A stretch of 64,000 nt of DNA, taken from NCBI GenBank assembly GCA_023391635.1, contig JAEWAQ010000012.1, positions 186,001-250,000 of the forward strand, written 5' to 3'. The notes beneath the pieces are model-generated. The model ran no database searches, was not told the origin of the DNA, and worked only from the letters and a program-made list of their open reading frames with translations. This document shows positions 16,569 through 25,853 of the stretch, piece by piece (the first letter of the stretch is position 1; each line of letters begins with the position of its first letter). A program made the translations under genes and the position numbers. The stretch is from Bacillota bacterium (GTDB lineage: Bacteria; Bacillota; Bacilli; Paenibacillales; Paenibacillaceae).

Positions 16569-17456
16569 ATGGAGAGACTAAACGCCCGATACGGGCAAAT
16601 CTTGCTCTACTTGCTTCCCGCATTACTGTTCTACTCTGCTTTACTGGTTTATCCCGTCATCAAGAGCTTCTATCTTTCGGTGTTCAAGTGGAATGGATTC
16701 GCCGGTTCAGCGATGATCTTCGTCGGCTTCGACAATTTCATGCACATCTTCGAGGACGCTGTGTTCTGGAAATCCCTGAAAAATGTCATGACCATAATGG
16801 CAGGGAGTATTCTGATCCAAATACCGGCAGGACTGTTTCTTGCCTTGCTGCTGAACGGGAAGTGGCGAGGCATTCGGGTAGTCAAAGCGGCCTTCTTCAT
16901 GCCGGTCATCATGTCGGCTACATCCATCGCATTGCTGTGGAAGTTTATCCTATACCCGGGAGACGGTCTCTTGGACGGTCTCCTAACCCGGTTAGGTATG
17001 GGGAATTTGACTCAAGCCTGGCTGGCCGATCCCGACATCGCGTTATTCACCGTCATTCTCATCTGCTGCTGGCAAGGCATCGGCGTGGTGATGATTATAT
17101 TCCTCTCCGGTCTGGTGGCCATTCCCGATGCCATCAAGGAGGCTGCGCGGATTGACGGGGCTAACCGCGGACAACTGCTATGGTATGTAACGTTGCCCCT
17201 GATTAAAGAAGTGATGGCTATTAACATCATTCTGTTGGTTATCGGTACGCTCAAGATCTTCGATAATATTTACGTATTGACCAATGGCGGCCCCCTCAAT
17301 GCGACGGAGGTGCTTGGAACTTATCTATACTCGGAAGCGTTCAGCAACAATCGTTTTGGAATGGCCAGCGCCACTGCCGTGGTGATGTTCGTCATCGGAT
17401 TCGCGCTTACGTTGATCGCCAATCGGGCTATGAGAAGAGAAGCCTACGAGGGGTAG
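16569..17456 (+). CDS. Sugar ABC transporter permease, MalF/UgpA type
   Basis: 295 residues with six membrane helices. The EAA loop for ATPase contact reads EAARIDGANRGQLLWYVTLPLI around residues 190-212. The ATG at 16569 is chosen because the longer frame would start within the binding-protein gene and cross the intercistronic hairpin; CAGGGG precedes it. Functions with the next permease as a heterodimer. Confidence 0.92.
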   Translation: MERLNARYGQILLYLLPALLFYSALLVYPVIKSFYLSVFKWNGFAGSAMIFVGFDNFMHIFEDAVFWKSLKNVMTIMAGSILIQIPAGLFLALLLNGKWRGIRVVKAAFFMPVIMSATSIALLWKFILYPGDGLLDGLLTRLGMGNLTQAWLADPDIALFTVILICCWQGIGVVMIIFLSGLVAIPDAIKEAARIDGANRGQLLWYVTLPLIKEVMAINIILLVIGTLKIFDNIYVLTNGGPLNATEVLGTYLYSEAFSNNRFGMASATAVVMFVIGFALTLIANRAMRREAYEG

Positions 17457-17469
17457 AGGAGATTGAAAG

Positions 17470-18342
17470 ATGTCTACAATAACCCGTTACAATCGAGCTG
17501 CTGCGCTGAGTGATGTGACCAGAACGAAGTGGCGTAGGGCACCTTTCTATATCGGCATTACTTTGCTGGCAATCCTATTTATCTATCCGCTAATCTATAC
17601 CTTGCTGACCTCGTTCAAAACAAACAGCGAGATCTTCAGCAATTACTTCGGGCTGCCGGAGACCTGGCGCTTCGAAAATTATGCCAACGCATGGGTCAAA
17701 GGAAAAATAGGCGCCTACTTCATAAACAGTGTCTATGTATGCTCGGTTTATGTAGTGCTTGTCCTGCTCTTCTCTTCGATGGCCTCATTCGTTCTGGCGC
17801 GACTGCGGGGCAAATGGCTAACCGCGGTCTTTTACTTTTTTGTAGCTGGCATGATGATCCCCGTTCATGCCATCCTGATTCCGCTTGCTCAAACTTCCGT
17901 GTCGCTGGGCCTGTCCGACCAATATTCGTACCTGATCGGGATCTATATCGCCTGCGGTGTTCCTTATATGATCTTCATTATGTACGGATTCATGAAGGGG
18001 CTGCCGAGAGAACTGGAGGAAGCTGTCATTATCGATGGCGGCGGACTATGGACAATCTACCGGAATATACTGATCCCCCTAAGCCGACCAGTGTTGGCCA
18101 CAATGGGCATATTGGGTTTTCTATCCACTTGGAACGATCTAATCCTTGCTCTTCTCTTCATTAAGAAATCGGCGATGTGGACCTTATCCCTCGGGCTATT
18201 GAATTTCTCGGGCTTTTATACGACCGATTACGTTGGCCTCTGCGCCGCGATCGTTCTCGTGAATATCCCCACGATCGTAGTCTATATCTTGTTGCAGGAG
18301 TATGTTGAGAAGGGGTTAACAGCGGGAGCCGTTAAGGGCTGA
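17470..18342 (+). CDS. Sugar ABC transporter permease, MalG type
   Basis: 290 residues, six membrane helices, and an EAA loop ELEEAVIIDGGGLWTIYRNILIPLS near residue 180. GAGGAG lies about eight bases before the ATG, 13 bases after the previous stop. It ends the rhamnoside operon. Confidence 0.92.
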   Translation: MSTITRYNRAAALSDVTRTKWRRAPFYIGITLLAILFIYPLIYTLLTSFKTNSEIFSNYFGLPETWRFENYANAWVKGKIGAYFINSVYVCSVYVVLVLLFSSMASFVLARLRGKWLTAVFYFFVAGMMIPVHAILIPLAQTSVSLGLSDQYSYLIGIYIACGVPYMIFIMYGFMKGLPRELEEAVIIDGGGLWTIYRNILIPLSRPVLATMGILGFLSTWNDLILALLFIKKSAMWTLSLGLLNFSGFYTTDYVGLCAAIVLVNIPTIVVYILLQEYVEKGLTAGAVKG

Positions 18343-18400
18343 CGACAGTTGAACAGAAACATGGCTGCCTGCAGGCCAACAAAAGGACCAATTATTTCCT

Positions 18401-18429
18401 TTGCTTATGCGTGGATTGAGGCGTATAAT
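18401..18429 (+). promoter_or_regulatory. Sigma-A-type promoter of rarD
   Basis: TTGCTT at 18401-18406, a 17-base spacer and a perfect TATAAT at 18424-18429. The -10 half and everything down to the first codons are duplicated at 1189-1250. Confidence 0.75.
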
Positions 18430-18466
18430 CCGTTCAGACATCGGAGCGAGAAGCGGGGAAATGGTC

Positions 18467-19345
18467 ATGAACAACGGGTTGGTCAACGCTATTATCGCGT
18501 ATATCATGTGGGGGGTTCTCCCGCTTTATTGGAAGCTGTTTAACGATGTGCCGGCAGGCGAGATTCTGTCGCATCGGGTTGTCTGGTCATTCGTCTTCAT
18601 GGGTATTCTCGTCGCCCTCCAGCGCCGCTGGGGTGACATGAAGCGGGTTGCGGCTAGCCGTGCGCTCCTGCTGTCGCTCGCCGCCAGTGGACTGCTGATC
18701 GCTGCGAATTGGCTCATCTTCATCTGGGCGGTCAACAACGGCCATGTCGTCGAGACAAGTCTCGGCTATTATTTGAACCCGTTGCTGAACGTGCTGCTGG
18801 CCGTCGTCTTCCTTCGCGAGAAGCCAAATCGCGGCCAATGGTTTGCGATTGTCATCGCTGGCGCCGCGGTGCTCATCATCACCATCGACTACGGGCGGTT
18901 TCCGTGGATCGCGATTTCGCTGGCCGCGTCATTCGCTTTGTACGGCTTAGCGAAGAAGAAGATCGTGCAAGACGCTTCTATAGGCTTGCTGTCGGAGACG
19001 GCAGTCGTCTTGCCTGTCGCGCTCGGCTACTGGATCTACTTAGCCGCAGTGGGAAAGACAACGGCATGGACGCTGCCTGCGTCCACGCTTGCCGAACTGC
19101 TTCTGTCCGGCGTGGTAACGGCACTGCCCCTGCTCTTCTTTGCGCGGGCGGCCGCCCGGATGGCGTTGTCCACGCTCGGCTTCGTACAATACATCGGACC
19201 GACGATCATGCTGATTCTGAGCATATTCGTGTTCAAGGAATCGGTCTCGCCGGTTCTGCTCATCGGCTTCGTACTTATCTGGACAGCGATCGTCGTATAC
19301 GCCGCAGCATCGGTTCGCGGCACGAGACTCGCGAAAGCGAGCTGA
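18467..19345 (+). CDS. rarD: RarD-type EamA-family membrane transporter
   Basis: 292 residues with about ten membrane helices. The start MNNGLVNAIIAYIMWGVLPL and WLIFIWAVNNGHVVETSLGY are hallmarks of RarD, a chloramphenicol-sensitivity-related member of the drug/metabolite transporter superfamily; its substrate is unknown. ATG 18467 is eight bases after GGGGA; ATG 18461 is the alternative. It has its own promoter and terminator, so it is independent of the sugar operon. Broken pieces of this gene lie at 1189-1250 (5') and 42782-43039 (3'). Confidence 0.9.
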   Translation: MNNGLVNAIIAYIMWGVLPLYWKLFNDVPAGEILSHRVVWSFVFMGILVALQRRWGDMKRVAASRALLLSLAASGLLIAANWLIFIWAVNNGHVVETSLGYYLNPLLNVLLAVVFLREKPNRGQWFAIVIAGAAVLIITIDYGRFPWIAISLAASFALYGLAKKKIVQDASIGLLSETAVVLPVALGYWIYLAAVGKTTAWTLPASTLAELLLSGVVTALPLLFFARAAARMALSTLGFVQYIGPTIMLILSIFVFKESVSPVLLIGFVLIWTAIVVYAAASVRGTRLAKAS

Positions 19346-19374
19346 CTGCCAAGGGGGTCCGGCACCGTCATAAA

Positions 19375-19412
19375 GGCCATTTCTGCCCGATGGGGCGGAG
19401 ATGGCCGTTTTT
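19375..19412 (+). terminator. rarD terminator
   Basis: GGCCAT...GCCC pairs with GGGGC...ATGGCC with small internal mismatches, followed by GTTTTT. It lies between rarD and the convergent map gene. The 3' rarD fragment at 42782-43039 carries this terminator as well. Confidence 0.75.
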
Positions 19413-19429
19413 CCGTTTGTGGCGTTATA

Positions 19430-20176
19430 TTATTGCGCGGTCAGGATTTGCGGACCTTCGGCCGTGATGGCGATCGTATGCTCGTACTGGGCAGCGAGCT
19501 TGCGGTCCAGCGTCCGCGCGGTCCAGCCGTCCGGATCGATTGTCATATAGTAGGTGCCTTCGGTGATCATTGGCTCGATTGTGAACACCATGCCTTCCTT
19601 GATGCGGGGGCCTTTGCCGGGCTTGCCGATATGCACATAGTTCGGCTCCTCGTGCAGGTCCCGGCCGATGCCATGCGCGAGAAGGTCGCGCACGACGCCG
19701 AAGCCGTTCGATTCGGCATGCCGCTGGATCGCGCTCGTCACGTCGCCGAGCCGATTGCCGGGCTGCGCCTGCGCGATGCCGAGGTCAAGGCATTCCTTCG
19801 TGACGCGCATCAGCTTCTCGGCCGTCGGCGAGATCTCCCCGACTGCATAGCTCCAGGCTGAATCACCGAGCCAGCCGTCGAGCTCCGCGACCGTGTCGAT
19901 CGTCACGATATCGCCCTCCTCAAGTGGCTTATCGCTAGGGAAGCCATGCGCGATCACGTCGTTGACGGAGGCACAGGTCGCATATCGATAGCCCTTGTAG
20001 CCCTTCGTGTAGGGCTTGGCGCCGTGCTTCAGGATAATGTCCTCGAAGATGCGCTCAATCTCGTTCGTCGTGATGCCCGGTTTGATAAGCGGGGCGATCT
20101 TGCGATGGCATTCGGCCACCACTTGGCATGCCTTGCGGATGGCCTCGATTTCATGCTTGCTTTTTAAGATGACCAT
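19430..20176 (-). CDS. map: Methionine aminopeptidase, type I
   Basis: 248 residues, the standard length. It removes the N-terminal Met from new proteins. The metal ligands are recognisable: two Asp in the TIDTVAELDGWLGDSAW segment, His in LLAHGIGRDLHEEPN, Glu in FTIEPMI and Glu in QYEHTIAI. The start MVILKSKHEIEAIRK at 20176 is preceded by AAGGAG, which lies at the very end of the upstream TetR gene, so the two are cotranscribed. A map paralogue paired with a TetR gene outside the ribosomal cluster suggests an accessory, regulated copy. Confidence 0.92.
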   Translation of the reverse strand: MVILKSKHEIEAIRKACQVVAECHRKIAPLIKPGITTNEIERIFEDIILKHGAKPYTKGYKGYRYATCASVNDVIAHGFPSDKPLEEGDIVTIDTVAELDGWLGDSAWSYAVGEISPTAEKLMRVTKECLDLGIAQAQPGNRLGDVTSAIQRHAESNGFGVVRDLLAHGIGRDLHEEPNYVHIGKPGKGPRIKEGMVFTIEPMITEGTYYMTIDPDGWTARTLDRKLAAQYEHTIAITAEGPQILTAQ

Positions 20177-20183
20177 GTTCGTA

Positions 20184-20768
20184 TCAGGACTCCTTCGTAA
20201 TAGCTTGCAGCGCGAGCTTGGCGATCCGATCGACGTCCAGCTCGGATGTGCCCGCATAGTAGCGCAACCCGCAGCAGCCGACCAGTACGGCAAGCATATG
20301 GTCGACGCTGTCGTCTTCGCGTTGGACGATCGATTGGATCGGAACGTACAGCCGTTCCATGAATCGTCTCTTGGCAGGGTGCCGATCCTTCTCTGGCAAG
20401 CCTGCATAATGTTCCGCCGCCATTTTATAGACGAGATAGGCGCGGGCGTCCGACTGCCACAGCCGGAGCAGCGACTTGCAATACGTCAACAGCTGACTGT
20501 CATTCGGGTTTCCGCCTCTGATATTCGCCCATTCTGCCAGGGCTTGCTCGCATCGCTCGAAGCCGCTGTCCAGCACATCTTCTATTAATAAATGCCGGTT
20601 GGGGTAATAATGGTATACCGTGCCATAACCGAGCTCGGCCTCGCGGGCGACGTCGCGAATATCAAAGCTGCCGCCCGTGCGGAAGTAAGCGCGCGCGGCG
20701 GCGTCCAGGATCTGTTCTCTGCGCTGCAAGCGGATGAGCTCATTTTGTTCTTTGGTACGGGGGCACAT
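20184..20768 (-). CDS. TetR-family regulator
   Basis: 194 residues. The N-terminal HTH reads RREQILDAAARAYFRTGG, then IRDVAREAELGYGTVYHYYPN and RHLLIEDVL. The C-terminal ligand domain contains two adjacent Cys (GCCGLRYYAG). ATG 20768 is chosen because AAGGAGG lies upstream; the longer frame starts with non-conserved sequence. The stop is seven bases before the map start. Confidence 0.9.
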   Translation of the reverse strand: MCPRTKEQNELIRLQRREQILDAAARAYFRTGGSFDIRDVAREAELGYGTVYHYYPNRHLLIEDVLDSGFERCEQALAEWANIRGGNPNDSQLLTYCKSLLRLWQSDARAYLVYKMAAEHYAGLPEKDRHPAKRRFMERLYVPIQSIVQREDDSVDHMLAVLVGCCGLRYYAGTSELDVDRIAKLALQAITKES

Positions 20769-20940
20769 GTTCGTATGAACCTCCTTGTATAGACCTGCAA
20801 ATTTGTCGATGAAAATATAATAACGCAAGGAGTCAGGGAAATGCAACCTGATGGACAGCGTGTTAGGGTACGAATCGCATCGATCGGATCGCGGCATTGT
20901 ACGATGATCGTTGGACCTTTCTGCTCATGAACTTCTGCAT

Positions 20941-20962
20941 GGTTGAATACGATTAAACGATG
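20941..20962 (+). repeat. 22-bp direct repeat, copy 1
   Basis: These 22 bases, ending in ATG, are identical to 29722-29743. Here the ATG opens only a seven-codon frame. At the second site it is the ATG of the truncated SDR copy. The gap from 20769 to 21003 holds nothing else I can identify. Confidence 0.7.
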
Positions 20963-21003
20963 ACAGAGGATCCGACCCCATAGGAGAGGAGGAGAGCCGA
21001 ATC

Positions 21004-21180
21004 ATGCCGGGGATGGTTTACATGATGACCAATAGGGAAGTGACCGAGCAATTCGCTTACGTTTCCAATACGTTAAGCGGAACTATTGCCGTTTACCATA
21101 TAGACCGCAACGGAACGCTGAGTCATTTGCAGAATGTTGCCAGCATGCCTATAGATGCCTCAACAGGTTTCCAATAGATA
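21004..21180 (+). pseudogene. Internally deleted lactonase-type beta-propeller gene
   Basis: A strong GGAGAGGAGGAG precedes ATG 21004. The first residues, GMVYMMTNRE, look like the start of a YVTN/lactonase propeller protein. The frame then jumps to FAYVSNTLSGTIAVYHIDRN and GTLSHLQNVAS, which is a late blade of the same fold, and stops after 58 codons. A full protein would be about 350-400 residues, so most of the middle is missing. A short palindrome (TTCCAAT/ATTGGAA) sits on the stop. Confidence 0.6.
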
Positions 21181-21235
21181 TTGGAATCAGTAGAGATGGA
21201 CGTTACATGTACGTCCTTATTGGCAATCAGGGCAC

Positions 21236-21383
21236 GCTCTGGCACTTGATAGACGGTGACGTTCGGATATGCGGCCGCCTTATTCCGCCATTCCTTCAGA
21301 TCGAGACTATCCTTGTTCAAGATGTTGCGGATAAAGCCGGGTTGGTTCGTGCACGTGACGATGGACACTCCGGGTTGGTTCAA
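21236..21383 (-). pseudogene. Internally deleted GT2 glycosyltransferase gene
   Basis: On the minus strand GGGGGGAGG precedes a TTG start at 21383. The frame begins with VSIVTCTNQPGFIRNI, the nucleotide-sugar-binding start of a GT2 enzyme, and continues directly with LNKDSLDLKEWR and YPNVTVYQVPE, which normally lies roughly 20 residues later. After about 49 codons it runs into unrelated sequence antisense to the lactonase remnant. The DxD region and everything after are missing. Confidence 0.6.
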
Positions 21384-21587
21384 CGGCTTCCTCCCCCCTT
21401 GTTCCTTCCTTTCCTACTATGAAATGCAGAATGGCGGAAATCTTCTTGGGTATCAAGTCGAAAGCAATATTGATATTGAAGGATATTACGAACCATTTCT
21501 AGATTGTACGTGGTTTTGACGGATGAGCGGCTTCGGTATACTCCTTTTATGGAAGGGCTTACATGACTTCCGAGAAGGGAGAGGGAC

Positions 21588-22952
21588 ATGACAGGGAAAG
21601 TGAAAAAGTGGTTGAGCATCGCAATGGCAACGATGCTAATGGGAGGTTTATTGGCCGCTTGCGGAGGCAATGCCTCGAACGAAGCTTCCGGGGGGAAGGC
21701 TTCGCCGTCGGCGCCCGCCGCCGCGTCGAGCCCATCAACGGCACCGAGCCCATCGGCGGCTCCAGAGGAGAAGAAGCCGGTCAAGCTGACGATGACGGTC
21801 TGGAGCGAACCGCGCATCGCCACGTATCAAGAACTGGCCGAGCAGTACAAGCTTCAAAATCCTCACGTGAGCGTCGAGGTGATCTCCATCCCGTTTGCCG
21901 ACTACCAGCAGAAGCTGTCGGTCATGGTCGCGTCGGGAACGGCGCCGGACATCGCTTGGCTGGCTGAGCGCATGGTTCCGCAGTTTTTGCAGAATGACCA
22001 ACTGGCGGACATTTCCGAAGCCTTGAAGAACGATGCGGATTATGACTTCGTGGATTTCATCCCGAGTACCCTTAACATTTTCCAATCGGGCAACGGCTTG
22101 TACGGCATTCCGTTCTCGACGCCTCCGCAAGTCATTTTCTACAATAAGACGCTGTTCGCCGCCAAAGGCCAGAAGACGCCGATGGAGTGGTTTAAGGAAG
22201 GCAAATGGACGTATGATCAATTCCAGCAAACGGCGGCGGCGCTGTCCGACCCGGCGAACGGAGTGTTCGGGTCGACCTTTGGCGTCAATACGAAGCTGTG
22301 GAGCGACTACTTGTTCGGGCTCGTATGGGGCATGGGCGGGGAAGTGTTCGACGATAAGCTGACGACGTTCTTGATGAACTCCCCGGCCGGCGTCAAGGCG
22401 CTCCAATATTACAAGAACTTGCTCGACACCAAATCGCATCCGAGCATCGGCGCGCAAATCTCGTTCGACGGCGGCAAGCTCGGCATGTCCCTGGAGAACG
22501 TAACGAATACGACCAAATACCGCGACAAAGTCGAATTTGAATGGGACATCGCGCCAATGCCGTCGGGCGATGGCGGTCTGGTAGTGCCGCTCGGCTTCGC
22601 CGGTTACTCCGTGTTCAAGTCCGATAAGCAGATGGAAGCGGCGGACTTCCTGAAATTCCTAACGAACAAAGAGAACGCGATGAAAATCGCCAACTTCTTC
22701 GTGCCGCAGCGCAAATCGATTCTGTACTCGAACGAGTATCTGACCAAGTTCGCCCATCCGTCGCAGGAGACGTTAAAGATTTCTGCCTACGATCAGATGA
22801 GCAATGGCCGCATTCGTCCGGGCCATGTGAACTGGGTGCAGATCGACGAGCAGATTGCCTTGAATTTCGAGGCGTTCCTGACCGGAGTGATCAGCGCGGA
22901 GGATGCGCTTAGCAAGATGGAGAAGGCGGTTAATCCGCTCTTGAAACAGTAA
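21588..22952 (+). CDS. ABC transporter solute-binding lipoprotein
   Basis: 454 residues. Lipobox LLAAC at about residues 22-26, followed by an Ala/Ser/Pro linker. Family 1 binding-protein features include VWSEPRIATYQELAEQY, IPFADYQQKLSVMVASGTAPD, and GIPFSTPPQVIFYNKTLF. It is clearly paralogous to the binding protein at 28388-29692. GGGAGAGGG precedes the ATG. A long GC hairpin follows the stop. First gene of a seven-gene operon. Confidence 0.93.
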   Translation: MTGKVKKWLSIAMATMLMGGLLAACGGNASNEASGGKASPSAPAAASSPSTAPSPSAAPEEKKPVKLTMTVWSEPRIATYQELAEQYKLQNPHVSVEVISIPFADYQQKLSVMVASGTAPDIAWLAERMVPQFLQNDQLADISEALKNDADYDFVDFIPSTLNIFQSGNGLYGIPFSTPPQVIFYNKTLFAAKGQKTPMEWFKEGKWTYDQFQQTAAALSDPANGVFGSTFGVNTKLWSDYLFGLVWGMGGEVFDDKLTTFLMNSPAGVKALQYYKNLLDTKSHPSIGAQISFDGGKLGMSLENVTNTTKYRDKVEFEWDIAPMPSGDGGLVVPLGFAGYSVFKSDKQMEAADFLKFLTNKENAMKIANFFVPQRKSILYSNEYLTKFAHPSQETLKISAYDQMSNGRIRPGHVNWVQIDEQIALNFEAFLTGVISAEDALSKMEKAVNPLLKQ

Positions 22953-22971
22953 TCGCAGACGTCTACAGACC

Positions 22972-23012
22972 TGTCCGCGTCTGCATGGCAGCAGCCGGGC
23001 TGCAGACGCGGA
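22972..23012 (+). promoter_or_regulatory. Intercistronic hairpin between binding-protein and permease genes
   Basis: GTCCGCGTCTGCA (22972-22984) pairs perfectly with TGCAGACGCGGAC (23000-23012), with a small inner stem and no U-tract. It is placed like the hairpin at 16510-16551, so it probably protects the binding-protein mRNA or lowers read-through. Confidence 0.75.
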
Positions 23013-23051
23013 CAAGCCGGCGCTTATGCTTTATCGTACAGGGAGGAAGCC

Positions 23052-23942
23052 ATGCGGATTTCACGTTTGAGAAAGACGGAGATGTGGCACGGATACCTGC
23101 TCATCCTGCCGATCGTCGTCGGTTATGCCTTGTTTCTGATCGGACCGGTGCTATACGCGTTCGCGATGAGCTTCACGAACTGGTCACTCGTTCAGAAATT
23201 GAAATTTACCGGGTTAGATAACTATTCGCGCGCAATGTCAACGGACCCAGTCTTCTGGACTTCGTTCAAAAACACGGTCGTGTTCTCGGCCGGCATGGTG
23301 CCGATCAATATTGTTTTGGCGCTGCTGCTCGCTTTGCTGCTGAGGCGCAAGCTGCCGTTCATCGGGTTGTTTCGCACGGCCATCTTCTCGCCGGTCATCG
23401 TCTCGCTCGTGGTTTGGGCGATTGTGTGGAAGTTCATATTCGCGACGGACGGCGGATTGGTGAACCTGATCGTGCGTCAATTCGGCGGCCAAGATATCCC
23501 GTGGCTATTCTCGATGACATGGACGATGCCGGTCGTCATTCTGGTCAGCGCGCTGAAGAACGTCGGGATGAACATGATCATTTTCCTCGGAGCGCTCAGC
23601 ACGGTGCCGAAGGATTACTATGAAGCGGCCCGCATCGACGGCGCATCCGCCTGGGATGGCTTCCGCTCCATCACGCTGCCGCTCATTACGCCTGCCGTCT
23701 TCATGACGACGATCATCACGATCATTGGCTCTCTGAAGGTATTCAGCCAAGTGTACGTACTGTCCCAAGGAGGACCTGGAACGAGCACCTATGTCATGGT
23801 GTACTACATTTACCGCTTGGCGTTCCGGTCCTATGAATTCGGCTATGCTTCGACGGTTGCCTTTATCCTGTTCTTCCTCATCCTGTCGCTGACGATCGTG
23901 CAATGGGGCTTGCGGCGGAAGTGGGTGCATTATGAACAGTAA
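23052..23942 (+). CDS. Sugar ABC transporter permease, MalF/UgpA type
   Basis: 296 residues, six membrane helices, EAA loop YYEAARIDGASAWDGFRSITL around residues 195-215. AGGGAGG lies seven bases before the ATG. It overlaps the next permease by 11 bases. Confidence 0.92.
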   Translation: MRISRLRKTEMWHGYLLILPIVVGYALFLIGPVLYAFAMSFTNWSLVQKLKFTGLDNYSRAMSTDPVFWTSFKNTVVFSAGMVPINIVLALLLALLLRRKLPFIGLFRTAIFSPVIVSLVVWAIVWKFIFATDGGLVNLIVRQFGGQDIPWLFSMTWTMPVVILVSALKNVGMNMIIFLGALSTVPKDYYEAARIDGASAWDGFRSITLPLITPAVFMTTIITIIGSLKVFSQVYVLSQGGPGTSTYVMVYYIYRLAFRSYEFGYASTVAFILFFLILSLTIVQWGLRRKWVHYEQ

Positions 23943-24765
23943 CCGCGGATTCGCTTCGTTCATGACTTATGCGTCGCTTATCCTGGTCAGTCTTCTCATG
24001 CTGTTCCCGTTCTTCTGGATGGCGACGACGTCGCTGAAGCCGGAATCGGCCGTCTTCCAGTTTCCGCCGCAATGGCTGCCTCACCCGATAGCTTGGGGGA
24101 ATTACGCTGGCATTTTCACAAAGATGCCTTTCGGCACGTACATGTTCAACAGCGGCTATATCGCGGTTGCGGTGACGGCGGGCACCTGTCTCGTCGCCGC
24201 CATGGCGGGATACAGCTTCGCGAAGCTGCATTTTCCGCTGCGCAACGCGATCTTCCTGTTCCTGCTCGCCGGCATGATGATTCCGACGGAGGTGACGGCG
24301 ATTCCTCTGTTCACCTGGATGTCGAAGCTTCATCTCATCGATACGCATTTCCCGCTCATCTTCCCGTCGATGCTGGGGACAGGCGCGATCTTTGGCGCGT
24401 TTGTCGTTCGCCAGTTTTTCATTACCGTTCCGGTAGAACTCGATGAGGCGGCCAAGCTGGATGGCTGCTCGCCGCTGCAGACGTTCCGCCTGATCATGCT
24501 GCCGCTCGCCGGTCCGGCGCTCGCCACTGTCAGTATCTTCACGTTTCTGGAACGATGGAATGAATTTTTTGAACCGCTCATTTATTTGAACTCACGCGAC
24601 TTGTTCACCTTGCCGGTCGGACTTGCACTGCTGACCACCGAAGTGGGCGTCGATTGGCCGTTGCTGCTTGCCGCTTCGACGTTAGCCACGATCCCGTTAT
24701 TGATCGTGTTTTATATGGCGCAGAACAAGTTCGTGGAAGGGATAGCGAATACCGGCTTGAAATAA
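23932..24765 (+). CDS. Sugar ABC transporter permease, MalG type
   Basis: 277 residues with six membrane helices. The EAA loop is ELDEAAKLDGCSPLQTFRLI near residue 168. The start overlaps the preceding gene. As in the first operon, no ATPase gene is present. Confidence 0.92.
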   Translation: MNSNRGFASFMTYASLILVSLLMLFPFFWMATTSLKPESAVFQFPPQWLPHPIAWGNYAGIFTKMPFGTYMFNSGYIAVAVTAGTCLVAAMAGYSFAKLHFPLRNAIFLFLLAGMMIPTEVTAIPLFTWMSKLHLIDTHFPLIFPSMLGTGAIFGAFVVRQFFITVPVELDEAAKLDGCSPLQTFRLIMLPLAGPALATVSIFTFLERWNEFFEPLIYLNSRDLFTLPVGLALLTTEVGVDWPLLLAASTLATIPLLIVFYMAQNKFVEGIANTGLK

Positions 24766-24806
24766 AGGGCACGGGGAATCGGAGCCCTTTCCCTGGAGGT
24801 AAACAC

Positions 24807-25847
24807 ATGGAACCATTCACCATTCCGGATTGGTGGCAAACCCGGTTGGAGCATATCGCGGCGGCAGCAGCGGGAGCCGCGGCGGGATCCGGGCGCGTGT
24901 TGGGCCAATCCGCCGGCAAGCGCGACATCTTCCTGTTCGAATACGGCGAGAAGCAAGCGCTGGGGCGCAAAGCCAACTACAGCTCCGCGAGCGGAGCGGG
25001 AGATCCGTCGCTGTACGCCGACAAGCGCGGCGCCCGGCCCGTCGTGCTGATGGCCGGAGCGACGCACGGCGGCGAGATGGATGCGATCGCCGCGCTGCTC
25101 CAGCTGATCCAGGTGCTCGAAACCGGCGAGGACGGGAGAGGAAGGCGCTACCCGTATATATCGAAGCATGCATCCCGCGTCAGGCTGCTGCTTATTCCGT
25201 GCATGAATCCGGACGGCCGGGCGCGCGTGCCATTCGACAGTTTCTATGGCAAGACGTTCGAAACCATGCGATACTATATGCAAGGAACGTGGACGGACGG
25301 AAGCCTGTGCGACTATCCCGGCTGCAAGTCCGTGCACCCGATCGCCGGGCATGTCGACTATCTCGGCGCATATTTCAACGATGACGGGATCAACCTGATG
25401 CACGACAACTTCTTCCAGCCATGGGCGACCGAGACGAAACAGCTCGTGGCGCTGGTCGACGAGGAAGCGCCGGACATCGCCGCACTGCTCCATTCCGGGG
25501 GCAACGGCGCCAATTGCCTATTGCCGACCCATTACGTGCCCGTATATGAGAAGGAGAAGCTGCACCGTCTCGATTGCGCGCTCGACCGGTGCTCACGTGA
25601 GCGCGGGCTTCCGTATATCGTGCGCACCGCTCCCGCGGAAGACGGCGCCGCGTATCCGCCTCCTTCGTTCAACCTGGCATCCGCCCTGCATCATGTGTGC
25701 GGCGGCACCAGCTTCGTATACGAGACCAGCATGGGGCTAAATGCCGGCGGCGTCGTACTCGATCCGGATCGAATCGTAGATGCCCATTTCCTGTTGTTCG
25801 AACAGTTGATCCGCCATGCGCTCGGGGATGACGAAGCCAAAGGATGA
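24807..25847 (+). CDS. M14-family zinc carboxypeptidase
   Basis: 346 residues, no signal peptide, so cytoplasmic. The M14 zinc site is visible as HGGE (GATHGGEMDAI, around residue 89-95) and His in AALLHSGGNG; the family's NPDGR segment is present (CMNPDGRARVP), and a possible catalytic Glu is in FVYETSMG. M14 enzymes remove C-terminal residues from peptides, some from muropeptides or glycopeptides. ATG 24807 has CTGGAGG upstream. Its place between permeases and a sensor kinase suggests that the imported solute contains a peptide or amide bond. Confidence 0.85.
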   Translation: MEPFTIPDWWQTRLEHIAAAAAGAAAGSGRVLGQSAGKRDIFLFEYGEKQALGRKANYSSASGAGDPSLYADKRGARPVVLMAGATHGGEMDAIAALLQLIQVLETGEDGRGRRYPYISKHASRVRLLLIPCMNPDGRARVPFDSFYGKTFETMRYYMQGTWTDGSLCDYPGCKSVHPIAGHVDYLGAYFNDDGINLMHDNFFQPWATETKQLVALVDEEAPDIAALLHSGGNGANCLLPTHYVPVYEKEKLHRLDCALDRCSRERGLPYIVRTAPAEDGAAYPPPSFNLASALHHVCGGTSFVYETSMGLNAGGVVLDPDRIVDAHFLLFEQLIRHALGDDEAKG

Positions 25848-25853
25848 ACGCGC

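Noticed and set aside
21516..21542. Promoter TTGACG/TATACT before the second transport operon
   Set aside because: The spacer is only 15 bases, so it is not listed as a feature although it may be weakly active.
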